A stretch of 64,000 nt of DNA from RHLJ01 sp048058975. GTDB lineage: Bacteria > Bacteroidota > Rhodothermia > Balneolales > Balneolaceae. Position 1 is the stretch's first letter, and each line of letters starts with the position of its first letter. Of the stretch, positions 35,563-44,066 are shown piece after piece. The position numbers and the translations under genes were made by a program. Location of the stretch: the NCBI GenBank assembly GCA_048058975.1, contig JBLLNP010000002.1, positions 124,001 through 188,000 of the forward strand, written 5' to 3'. Under the pieces are notes generated by a model that was given only the letters and a program-made list of their open reading frames with translations, did not search any database and had not been told where the DNA came from.

Positions 35563-35943
35563 CTATTCTAAATCCCTGAGCTTTCTCTCAGAAAGAGCAA
35601 TCTTTAGCTTGGTGGTAAAGTCCTGAGCCTGGGTACGGTCTTCCCTTTTAATTTCCAGTGTTATAGATCCTTGCTTGCTACCGGGTAGTGGATCAAGAAA
35701 AACCATTTGGGAGGTTCGGATGATTAATTTGGCTTTAAAAAGGCCCTTCAAAAGCTCAATGCTTTGAAGATATTCCACATTGATGGAAAATTTGTTAAGC
35801 GTACTCAGCACGTTTCCCTGTGGATCGTAGAGTTTAAATTCAAACAACAATTCTTCTCCTTCAATACTAAGCACTCCTTTCACATGCTTTAAAGGAGGTA
35901 CTTCTCCCGGGTTTAGCAGAGAATAATTAAAGGCGAAGCTCAT
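35563..35943 (-). CDS. Unknown small protein, paralogue of its neighbour (PH/GRAM-like pattern)
   Basis: 126 residues, beta-rich with a C-terminal helix; no signal peptide or membrane helix. It shares an order of motifs with the upstream gene: GVLSIEGEELLFEF, KGLFKAKLIIRT and a helix ending IALSERKLRDL. The seven-strand-plus-helix pattern resembles PH/GRAM domains (inference from pattern only). Overlaps the upstream gene by 4 bases (ATGA). Confidence 0.65.
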   Translation of the reverse strand: MSFAFNYSLLNPGEVPPLKHVKGVLSIEGEELLFEFKLYDPQGNVLSTLNKFSINVEYLQSIELLKGLFKAKLIIRTSQMVFLDPLPGSKQGSITLEIKREDRTQAQDFTTKLKIALSERKLRDLE

Positions 35944-36326
35944 TCGCCATCTCCTTTAAGTTCATTAAGTCGTTTCTCGGATAAGGCAAGATTTATATTT
36001 GAAGAGATGGATGCGGCGATCTCACGGTGCTTCTTTTTTACTTTTAAGGTACGCTCTGTTAACCCGTTACCAGGGAAATCCTGAAAAGTGATAGCGCGTT
36101 TTGCATGAACAATTAATTTGCTTGAAAAGAGCCCTTTCTTGTATTCCATCATCGAAATTTCAGAAATATCGATTTCCATTTGTTTAACATCTGACTTATA
36201 GGTTTCTAAAATGGCATCCGATTTCTGGAACTCAAGATATATTTTCCCCTTCTCCACGCTCAGAATTCCTTCCAATTTCATAAAGCCGCCGTTTAAATCG
36301 TCCATGTAAAAGGGTAAGCTTCTCAT
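35940..36326 (-). CDS. Unknown small protein, first of a tandem paralogue pair
   Basis: 128 residues with the same layout as the next gene: GILSVEKGKIYLEF, KGLFSSKLIVHA and helix NLALSEKRLNEL. Identity between the two is low but the motif order, lengths and endings match, so they arose by tandem duplication and probably form a heteromer or paired unit. ATG at 36326; an alternative ATG at 36302 would lose eight residues. No family recognised. Confidence 0.65.
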   Translation of the reverse strand: MRSLPFYMDDLNGGFMKLEGILSVEKGKIYLEFQKSDAILETYKSDVKQMEIDISEISMMEYKKGLFSSKLIVHAKRAITFQDFPGNGLTERTLKVKKKHREIAASISSNINLALSEKRLNELKGDGE

Positions 36327-36451
36327 GCTAAGTCCAGTAAATTATAGATTTGGTTTTCAAAAAGTTTTCAGGAAAAAAAGTACAAAAAAAATGTAAGGAG
36401 TGCTTCTGTAAATGGTCTGACTAAATAAGCATAGAGACGACAATCATTGCC

Positions 36452-36516
36452 TTGAGAGTTCAGGCTCTCAATGTCCTTCCAGGGGTAAAAGGTGGATAAC
36501 CTTTTACCCTCTTTTC
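36452..36516 (+). terminator. Two strong hairpins ending in a terminator, possible small RNA end
   Basis: TTGAGAG/CTCTCAA (36452-36471) is followed by an 11-bp perfect stem GGGTAAAAGGT (36483-36493) and ACCTTTTACCC (36499-36509) and then TCTTTTC. No gene on the + strand ends here: the neighbouring gene runs away from it. It therefore terminates either a small RNA or antisense transcription. The last 28 bases recur at 40802-40829. The rest of 36327-36584 shows no gene. Confidence 0.55.
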
Positions 36517-36584
36517 TGATTAATTGATCGTTAAGACTTTGTACGCAAGTTGCTAATCTCCCTACAGTAAACTATTCTAAGGCT

Positions 36585-39500
36585 ATGAAGTTTTTTGTTA
36601 CCATATTTTTATGCCTGGTTTCAACACCGCTTTTTGCTCAGAATTTTGAGGATGATTTCTCGGATGGAGATTTCACCAATAACCCTACATGGTCGGGCGC
36701 AGACAGTAACTTCGTGATATTCGATCTGAATGGAAACAACGTGCTTCGTTTGAATGACAATGAAGCATCGGCCTCCTATTTGTCAACGCCATCAACAAGT
36801 GTTGTGGGAGAATGGGAATTTTTCGTGAAGATTGATGGCAGTGCTCCTTCCAATGGAAATAAGGCCGAAATCTTTCTTATGAGTGATATTGCTGATCTCT
36901 CCGGTTCAGTGAATGGATATGCAGTAAGAATAGGCCAAACAGGCAATGATGTGTTCAAAATCGTTCGTCTTGATGCCGGATCTCAAACAACAGTACTGGA
37001 AGATACCACGGTATTTAACGCTGGAGGAGAGTACAGGGTGAACGTGTTGAGAGATGGATCAGGAAATTGGGAGATTGAAGTTGGGGAGGGCTATAACGGA
37101 GATCTAAAAAACTCCGGGAATACCGCGAATGACAATACCTACAACAACTCAGCATTTTTCGGGCTTTTGGTAACCTATTCAAGCACTCGTACTGAAGATT
37201 TTTACTTCGATTTTAAGATAGAAGAACCACTTGTAGTTATCGAACCCTTGCTGGTGAACTCTTTCGCACTATTTAGCGAAACGGAAATAGATTTGAACTT
37301 TTCAAGAGACATTGATTTCGGATCAGTTTCCTCCACCGACTTTGTTTTAAATGGAACAACAAATCCTCAGTCTTTTTCAAATCAGGGAAGCAACACGTTG
37401 AGAATTACCTTTGAAAATCCATTCCTCGGAGGCGAGAATCAGCTTTTGATTTCTGGAATTGAGTCTGCCACAAATGACACCATACTTACAGACACCTCAT
37501 TTACCTTTTTTGTGTTCGATGCATTCGAGGAGGGAGATGTAATTATTAACGAGTTTCTGAAAGACCCGCCTACAGGTTCAGGCTTATCCGAATATGTGGA
37601 ATTAAGAAATATCAGCTCAAAGTATCTCAACCTCAAAGACTGGGAAATAGGGGATAATAGTTCATTAACGAGCATTTCAGATGAAGATGTGGTCCTTCTC
37701 CCGGATAGCTTTCTGGTGGTTACACCCAATCCTTCGGCTCTTACTTCCACTTTCGGTGCTGGTATTTATATCGATGTTTCCCTTCCCGCTTTAAATAATA
37801 CGAACGATCAAATCAGGGTATTTAACGATTCTGGAGTACTCGTGGATTCTTTGGAATACACCACGGATTGGGGAGGAGTGGATGTGGCTTTAGAAAGAAG
37901 AAGTTCTGAGCTGCCTTCAACTTTCCAGGCAAATTGGGGAGACTCGCCTTTCGAAATAGGTACTCCGGGTAGAAGTAATGATATAGAACCTGATACTACA
38001 CCTCCGGATATTGAGTCGTATGAATTTCTTAATGATTCTACCATCCGGCTCATTTTCACGGAAGAAATAAAATCAGACCCGGCTGAAAACCCGGAAAACT
38101 ATAATATTCTCATTCCGCTAAAAGCGAATCCAAATACAGAGGCGGGCGAAAACGACTTTGTAAGAGCCACTTTTTTTGCTCCGGATACGGTGATTCTGGA
38201 GTTCAAGCAACCCATTTATACCACACGATTTCCAAATAGTCTTCTTATTTCTAATCAGGAGGATATTTTCGGAAATGTGGCTAATGAAATTGAGTTCCAG
38301 TATGAGTTAAGGAAAACGGAGGAAGCACAGCCTGGAGATATTGTTATTAATGAATTCATGTACGATCCCGCTGTAGGGTATTCTGAATTTGTGGAAATAA
38401 ATGCCCACACGAGCAAAGTGATCAATCTTAAAGGCTGGACTCTTAGTGACAATACAGGCAATGATCGTGTTATAATTTCCGAAGACTTCTTTATTACAAA
38501 TTCCGGGACTTCATTTTCTCTGGGATATGCGTTTAATCAACACACGATCCTTGTGCCTGATAACACTATTTCGGAATTACCGGAACGAAGAATAGAAATG
38601 GGGAGCAGGTTTCCATCCTTAAATAATACAACCGATGCCATCATTCTTAAAAACGCAGAAGGTATAACGATCGACTCTCTAACCTATTCCAGTTCATGGG
38701 GTGGGAGCGAAGTTTCGTTGGAAAGAAGATCGGTAGAAGTTTCAGGAACCTTTCAGGCGAACTGGGGAGATAGTCCTTCACCGGAATTAGGGACTCCGGG
38801 ACAGCTGAATGCAATTAAACCTGATACGACCGCTCCTTTTGTAGAAAGTATCCTGATAATTGATGCTTTAACAGTAATTCTCAACTTCAGCGAGGTTTTA
38901 GTAGAATTATTTGCTCTCGATCTTCAAAACTTTAGCATTATAACCAATCAGACTATTTCGGAAATAACGCTTGACTCTGATATCGTTACTCTTACACTTT
39001 CTCAGGCACTTTCTGATGGGGATAGGCTCACGATAGAAGTTCGGAACCAACAGGATATTTTCGGTAATGTGAACGACTTGGATTTGGTTCAAGCCGTCTA
39101 TTTTGAGATTACTCCTGCGATCAAAAATGAGGTAGTTATAAATGAGATTCTGTATCGCAGGAAAGACGAGCTTTCCCCTGAATTCGTAGAGTTATTCAAT
39201 CCAACAAGTAAAAACTTTGATCTGTCGGGTTGGGAGTTAATTGATGCAGGAAAAAATACCGGAGATATTCCGGATGGGATTTTTCTCCCTGCCGGAGCAT
39301 ACCTGGTACTTACCGATCGGGAAGATTTCGCCAATTCTATTGAGAATGCTATCTATCTCTCCGACTTCCCTTCTCTAAATGACAGCGGAGATGAAGTGAT
39401 CATCAAAAATGCGGAGGGAGTTACCATCGACAGTCTGTTTTACCAATCGCTTTGGGGAGGAGATAGTCCCGGAGTTTCTCTGGAACGTAAAGACCCGGGA

Positions 39501-40784
39501 GCCGCATCCAACGATCAATCCAACTGGTCAACAAGTACATCACAAGGTGGATTTAGTGTGGGAACACAAAGTTCAGTATTTGAGGAAGATGTTACTCCTC
39601 CCTCCATTATTTTTGCCTCACAGGTCGATGAAACCGTTGAAATCATATTTTCAGAGTTTATTATCGTTACCGGAGCAACAGTTTTTAATGTAAACGGAAC
39701 AGATGCAGAACTACTGGAATGGAGCGATAATCAAGCTATCGTTCAATGGATACCCGCTCCTGAAGCCGCTGCAAAAAGAGTCGGTATATATTCAAATATC
39801 GATGTCACTGTTTCCAATATTTCAGATGTAAAAGGAAATACCTCATCCGGGATATCGTCCCCGATTGCCTCGCAGATTTCTCCTGGTGATATTGTGATTA
39901 ACGAAATCATGTATGATCCACTTGCTGATTCTGAAGATAATTTGCCCGATCAAACCGAATACATCGAGTTATACAATCGATCAAGTTCTGCCATTTCTTT
40001 GGAAGGCGTTTACCTGCACGACGCTCCTGATGAGGAAAATGAGATTCGTAGCATTGAGCCGGTTTCCAGCCAATATAAGTGGATTCAGCCCGGCGGTTAT
40101 TTGCTGATTTATTCAGAAGATGAAGCTTCTGATTTTCCCGAAAGCCGAACAGCAAGGTACTTCAGTATGGAAAACGAGCCCGACCAGTTTACCATGAGAG
40201 TAGATCGGTCTAATCTGAGCCTTGCTTCTACAGGAGATGCTATTTATCTGGCAGACAGCACCGGAGCTACGATCGATTCGGTATTTTATGAGGAAAGCTG
40301 GCAAAACCCGAATGTGTTTGATACGGATGGAATCGCGCTTGAGCGTATTAACCCGGAACGCCCAAGTAATTCTGAAAGTAACTGGAGTTCCAGTACACAT
40401 GTAAGCGGTGGAACTCCGAACAACCAGAATACTATTTTTCAGGAACCTGGAGCTGCACCGGAATCGGTTGGAATCAGTTTTAGTCCAAACCCTTTTTCTC
40501 CTGATGACGACGGTTTCGAAGATAATCTCTTTATCAACTACACATTGGATGCACCGGATTATCTTCTTAGAGCCCGAATTTTTGACAGGTACGGGCGACA
40601 GGTTCGGGAACTGGCGAATAACCAGCAGGCAGGGTTTGAAGGTTCCCTAATCTGGGATGGGCTGACCGATAATCGAAAGAAAAATCGGGTGGGAATCTAT
40701 ATTGTACTTTTCGAAGCCTACAACAGCGCTAATGGAAGTGACCGCACATTTAAAGAGACCGTTGTTTTGGCTAGAATGTTTTAG
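36585..40784 (+). CDS. Large exported lamin-tail-domain protein
   Basis: 1399 residues. Signal peptide (~1-19, LFAQ), an N-terminal LamG/concanavalin-like region (~20-215), then four lamin-tail domains (starting near 316, 584, 848 and 1101; each opens with VINEF/VINEI and ends with a GTP-G or S-rich tail). Between them lie SbsA-type Ig-like segments (SATDF-, FSEVL-type strands). The C-terminus (from ~1296, FSPNPFSPDDDG) is a FlgD-like Ig domain, a frequent C-terminal module of T9SS cargo, ending VVLARMF. Lamin-tail domains are thought to mediate surface or DNA/polymer attachment. Its last 46 codons occur again at 43848-43988. Confidence 0.85.
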   Translation: MKFFVTIFLCLVSTPLFAQNFEDDFSDGDFTNNPTWSGADSNFVIFDLNGNNVLRLNDNEASASYLSTPSTSVVGEWEFFVKIDGSAPSNGNKAEIFLMSDIADLSGSVNGYAVRIGQTGNDVFKIVRLDAGSQTTVLEDTTVFNAGGEYRVNVLRDGSGNWEIEVGEGYNGDLKNSGNTANDNTYNNSAFFGLLVTYSSTRTEDFYFDFKIEEPLVVIEPLLVNSFALFSETEIDLNFSRDIDFGSVSSTDFVLNGTTNPQSFSNQGSNTLRITFENPFLGGENQLLISGIESATNDTILTDTSFTFFVFDAFEEGDVIINEFLKDPPTGSGLSEYVELRNISSKYLNLKDWEIGDNSSLTSISDEDVVLLPDSFLVVTPNPSALTSTFGAGIYIDVSLPALNNTNDQIRVFNDSGVLVDSLEYTTDWGGVDVALERRSSELPSTFQANWGDSPFEIGTPGRSNDIEPDTTPPDIESYEFLNDSTIRLIFTEEIKSDPAENPENYNILIPLKANPNTEAGENDFVRATFFAPDTVILEFKQPIYTTRFPNSLLISNQEDIFGNVANEIEFQYELRKTEEAQPGDIVINEFMYDPAVGYSEFVEINAHTSKVINLKGWTLSDNTGNDRVIISEDFFITNSGTSFSLGYAFNQHTILVPDNTISELPERRIEMGSRFPSLNNTTDAIILKNAEGITIDSLTYSSSWGGSEVSLERRSVEVSGTFQANWGDSPSPELGTPGQLNAIKPDTTAPFVESILIIDALTVILNFSEVLVELFALDLQNFSIITNQTISEITLDSDIVTLTLSQALSDGDRLTIEVRNQQDIFGNVNDLDLVQAVYFEITPAIKNEVVINEILYRRKDELSPEFVELFNPTSKNFDLSGWELIDAGKNTGDIPDGIFLPAGAYLVLTDREDFANSIENAIYLSDFPSLNDSGDEVIIKNAEGVTIDSLFYQSLWGGDSPGVSLERKDPGAASNDQSNWSTSTSQGGFSVGTQSSVFEEDVTPPSIIFASQVDETVEIIFSEFIIVTGATVFNVNGTDAELLEWSDNQAIVQWIPAPEAAAKRVGIYSNIDVTVSNISDVKGNTSSGISSPIASQISPGDIVINEIMYDPLADSEDNLPDQTEYIELYNRSSSAISLEGVYLHDAPDEENEIRSIEPVSSQYKWIQPGGYLLIYSEDEASDFPESRTARYFSMENEPDQFTMRVDRSNLSLASTGDAIYLADSTGATIDSVFYEESWQNPNVFDTDGIALERINPERPSNSESNWSSSTHVSGGTPNNQNTIFQEPGAAPESVGISFSPNPFSPDDDGFEDNLFINYTLDAPDYLLRARIFDRYGRQVRELANNQQAGFEGSLIWDGLTDNRKKNRVGIYIVLFEAYNSANGSDRTFKETVVLARMF

Positions 40785-40801
40785 CTAGTTAAAATTAGAA
40801 T

Positions 40802-40830
40802 AAAGGTGGATAACCTTTTACCCTCTTTTT
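40802..40830 (+). terminator. Terminator of the lamin-tail gene, copy of a 28-bp repeat
   Basis: AAAGGT/ACCTTT around GGATA, then ACCCTCTTTTT. The 28 bases at 40802-40829 are identical to 36488-36515, so the same terminator-like sequence brackets the 1399-residue gene. Confidence 0.65.
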
Positions 40831-40846
40831 GTGTCGCAAAACTGGA

Positions 40847-43681
40847 TCAAAACATTGTCGAAACCTTCAGGTTTTTATTATTTAAGGCTTCGCTGATATT
40901 TTTTTTAATAAACTGGGAATCAATATCTGAACCTTTAATTTGTATTTCTTTCAAAGAAGTAAGATTATTTAGACCCAAGAACGGATTTATTCTATTATAG
41001 TAGAAATTCTTTAGATATAATTTATCTATAAAGATAGATTCGATTTTAGAGTTTTTTAAACTCTTCCAGTCAATCATTTTTTGTGTGATAGTTCTATTGT
41101 TATTCAATGGAAACTCAACTTCTGTAAAAGTTGAAGCATCGATTGTTTGGAACCTGACTTGCTTTAAATTTTTAAATTTTGTTATTGGCAGAAGGGTGCT
41201 AAGTGTATATGGTCCATTAAATTCTAATTCAATAATTGAACCGTTAGGACTAACCGCTGACATCTCAGAGTAAGTGAGATTAGTATCTATGATTAATTTT
41301 TCATACTTAGAATCCAAATTTAAAAAATCTAAAATAATTGGGTCAGTTACACTTAAGAAATTTGTTTTAGGTGCAAGATGTTTTAAAAATTCAGTTTTAT
41401 TAAAATTAGCTCTATACCTGAGAATAAAAGGTAGTAGATGTGGACTATTATCTATTTCTTTTTTGAAAATCTCTAATGCTAGCCTACTCCCAACTTTGGC
41501 GACAGTATCAAGAAAATGATATCTCTGGCGTTCATCTACTATAGAAATTTCTGATAATGGTTTGAGAATAAAATCACCAAGATTAGCATAAATTTCTATT
41601 TCCCGATCATTTATTGGAAGTTTTAATTCATCAACGATTATATGATTTATTTTCTTCTTTAAATCTGATGAAATGGTTACAGCATTTTTCAAGCAATTTA
41701 GTGCAACAATCTGATAAGCCCTTTTTTCATAAGCTTTCATTTTTTTAGCTTTATCAAGAAGCTTATTTATAACAGATTCTCTAAATACTTGCGGACCAAT
41801 TTCACAAGCAAATGGTAATGTTTCTCCCCAGAACTCATCAAATGAGTTATGCACTAATGCTCCAATATCATCTTCATCGATAGCAGCATGAGCTGCTAGG
41901 AACTCTTGGAAAGATTTATGAGTGAAATCAATTACATTATAACCTGGCTCACGTAGAATGCTAGTTCTGTTGACAAAATATTCTACTACAACTTCAGGAT
42001 CAGTTGATTCAAGGTTTATAAAGTTAGATAATATTTGTCCAGTTTTATTAACAAACTTACCTTTCTCTACCTCTATATATTTATTTCTAATCATCCAATA
42101 TGCTATGGACTCTAGGTACTTCTTTTTGGTTTCATAATCTAAATTTGGATAGTCATTTATTTCAATATTCCTTTCTCGTTCTCTTCTATCAACAAGTAAT
42201 TTAATACATGATTCATATAATGATTTTTTATCGTCAGGTAATGATTCTTTTTCGTGATTTAATGAACATAGAAGTGCACATAAAAGTGGACTTGAAGCTA
42301 TATTTTTTATCTTTATGTTTTTCTTAATTGATTTGTGAAGCTTTCTTTCACTTTTATCAATTTCTTCATAGTCCTCAGTTACATAATTTTTCTTTATTGC
42401 TTCGTGCCAATGCATGATAAATTGCTCAATATTATTTTCATCCATTGGTAGTATAGAAACTTGGTGAAAATTATTTTTTTGTATAAAATTTGAAGCAACT
42501 TCATCTACAATATATGGACGTGCTGATATCAAGATTTTTACATTTGGGTATATTGAAACTATATCGTTTAACCATTCAAGAGTTATATCCCTTTTTGATT
42601 TTGGTAGTTCATCCAATCCATCAATAAGCAATATTGCTCGTTCATTAAGTACTGTTTCAATCCACGTATTTGGAATTGTATCAATTAAAACATGTGAAAG
42701 AGTTTCAATAAAATGTTTGGGAGTAGGAAGGTCCTTATAGTTATATTGTCTTAATCTAATAAAGAAGGGAACATAATTTTTCCAATTACTAGAAATCTTT
42801 GAAGTATCATTTTGAGCTAATTGAGTTGATACCCATTGCAAAAGAGTAGTTTTTCCACTACCAGCAGATCCTTTAATAAAAATGTAGTTTCCAATGTCTA
42901 AGAGCTCTCTTGGAGAAACTTTAGCTTCGGATTGTTTTTTAGCATAATGGCTTTTTGATAGCTTGAGATCTATATAAGCCACTTTTAAAGAATATTCACG
43001 ATTGGATTCTTGAACATCAGTTCCGAATAATTTAATTCGGTCGAGCTTTCTTATTACTTCACGACGATATTTTAATTCAAATCTTCTGTTTACTTCATCT
43101 AGGTCTTGAAGTGAGTTATTGATAGATTTAATCTGTCTTGAAACCTCATCTACTCTTTCTACCAACTTACTTCCTTGATCTAATAACTTATTAAATACAT
43201 ACTCTCGAAATTTTGGAAGCTTTGAAGAAATATCTATAGCATAGTTACAATATTCGCTAATTATTATATCTATAACATTTTGTTGTTCTTCGTCTAGAGA
43301 TTTATAGTGGATTAAATTGGATCGTTTTATTGAGTAGTAAAGTTTATCAGGGTCAAGATTGTACTTTATAAGTACTTGCACATTTAATTTTGGCGAGGAT
43401 AGTATTTTCGAAACAGCCTCCCAAATTTGATTTTTTTCATCTAAAGTAAAACTAATTAGTTTATCTTCGGTTGTTTCTAAAACTTCCATAACAATTTTAT
43501 CTGCAATTGTTTCAAAAGTTCTTTCCACTCTATTTTGAGTTAGTTTATCATTTGAATGAGTTTTAATAATATCAATTAGTTCAGTTCCTGCTAGCTCTCC
43601 TATTTCTTTATCCTTTAGCCATAATTTCAAAAGAATTTTTGATAGTGAACCAATTATTGCAACAGATATTGAAGTTTCCAT
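40847..43681 (-). CDS. NACHT-domain STAND NTPase (bacterial NLR-like protein, candidate antiphage factor)
   Basis: 944 residues. The N-terminal ~260 residues are helical; the opening (SLSKILLKLWLKDKEI followed by a charged helical stretch) resembles the NNH-type helical domains found before bacterial NACHT modules. The NACHT domain follows, with Walker A GSAGSGKTT (271-279, Lys277), Walker B LLIDGLDEL (Asp354, Asp357, Glu358), and sensor-like SARPYIVDE. Next come a winged-helix/helical part (DFTHKSFQEFLAAH near 600) and a C-terminal ~250-residue region with LRR-like strands (LKQVRFQTIDA, LKEIQIKGSDI). Bacterial NACHT proteins of this layout defend against phages. G+C is well below that of its neighbours (42481-42540: 17/60). 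No other gene accompanies it. Confidence 0.85.
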   Translation of the reverse strand: METSISVAIIGSLSKILLKLWLKDKEIGELAGTELIDIIKTHSNDKLTQNRVERTFETIADKIVMEVLETTEDKLISFTLDEKNQIWEAVSKILSSPKLNVQVLIKYNLDPDKLYYSIKRSNLIHYKSLDEEQQNVIDIIISEYCNYAIDISSKLPKFREYVFNKLLDQGSKLVERVDEVSRQIKSINNSLQDLDEVNRRFELKYRREVIRKLDRIKLFGTDVQESNREYSLKVAYIDLKLSKSHYAKKQSEAKVSPRELLDIGNYIFIKGSAGSGKTTLLQWVSTQLAQNDTSKISSNWKNYVPFFIRLRQYNYKDLPTPKHFIETLSHVLIDTIPNTWIETVLNERAILLIDGLDELPKSKRDITLEWLNDIVSIYPNVKILISARPYIVDEVASNFIQKNNFHQVSILPMDENNIEQFIMHWHEAIKKNYVTEDYEEIDKSERKLHKSIKKNIKIKNIASSPLLCALLCSLNHEKESLPDDKKSLYESCIKLLVDRRERERNIEINDYPNLDYETKKKYLESIAYWMIRNKYIEVEKGKFVNKTGQILSNFINLESTDPEVVVEYFVNRTSILREPGYNVIDFTHKSFQEFLAAHAAIDEDDIGALVHNSFDEFWGETLPFACEIGPQVFRESVINKLLDKAKKMKAYEKRAYQIVALNCLKNAVTISSDLKKKINHIIVDELKLPINDREIEIYANLGDFILKPLSEISIVDERQRYHFLDTVAKVGSRLALEIFKKEIDNSPHLLPFILRYRANFNKTEFLKHLAPKTNFLSVTDPIILDFLNLDSKYEKLIIDTNLTYSEMSAVSPNGSIIELEFNGPYTLSTLLPITKFKNLKQVRFQTIDASTFTEVEFPLNNNRTITQKMIDWKSLKNSKIESIFIDKLYLKNFYYNRINPFLGLNNLTSLKEIQIKGSDIDSQFIKKNISEALNNKNLKVSTMF

Positions 43682-43833
43682 TACCCTATGTTTAGTTTTA
43701 ATCTAGATGTTTTGTGTTGATTTAATTCATTCAAAACAAATCTTTATTTATAAAAAAATGCAAGTATTAATTACCGCTATGTTAAAAAAATTAATTTTAA
43801 CACCAAAAGGAGTAATGAGTTTGGACACCGAAG

Positions 43834-43988
43834 CAGGTTTTTGAGGCTCCCTAATCTGGGATGGGCTGACCGATCATCGAAAGAAAAATCGGGTGGGAAT
43901 CTATATTGTACTACTTGAAGCCTACAACAGCGCAAATGGGACTGATCGTACTTTTAAAGAGACGGTTGTATTGGCGAGGATGTTTTAA
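43834..43988 (+). pseudogene. Detached second copy of the 3' end of the lamin-tail gene
   Basis: 43848-43988 aligns without gaps to 40644-40784 (126 of 141 bases identical) and encodes the same C-terminus, ending VVLARMF and a stop. Of the 15 differences only three or four change an amino acid; most are third-position changes. To the left the match fades by ~43834, and an in-frame TGA (43842) blocks the frame. There is no start codon or upstream coding, so it is not a functional gene. The adjacent stretch 43682-43833 is the AT-rich 5' region of the NACHT gene. Confidence 0.85.
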
Positions 43989-43990
43989 TG

Positions 43991-44066
43991 AATTAGGAAT
44001 ATTTGAATACATGAATTAGGAATAAATTGAAATCACCAATTATTCCTAATTCTCATATTCCTAATT
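43991..44066. repeat. Nested AATTAGGAAT hairpin
   Basis: Outer arms AATTAGGAATAT (43991-44002) and ATATTCCTAATT (44055-44066), inner arms GAATTAGGAATAA (44013-44025) and TTATTCCTAATTC (44040-44052), both perfect. The right arm overlaps the last codons of the TonB receptor gene. Same architecture as 33754-33823. Confidence 0.75.

Noticed and set aside
43756..43842. Short + strand frame running into the duplicated gene end.
   Set aside because: It is only ~29 codons, ends in the TGA within the degraded part of the copy, and lies in the NACHT gene's 5' region; no ribosome-site support beyond GGAG near its internal ATG.
40847..43988. NACHT gene plus repeats as an insertion sequence or integrated phage.
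   Set aside because: No transposase, integrase, terminal inverted repeats or target duplication is visible; the flanking match is a gene-end duplication.
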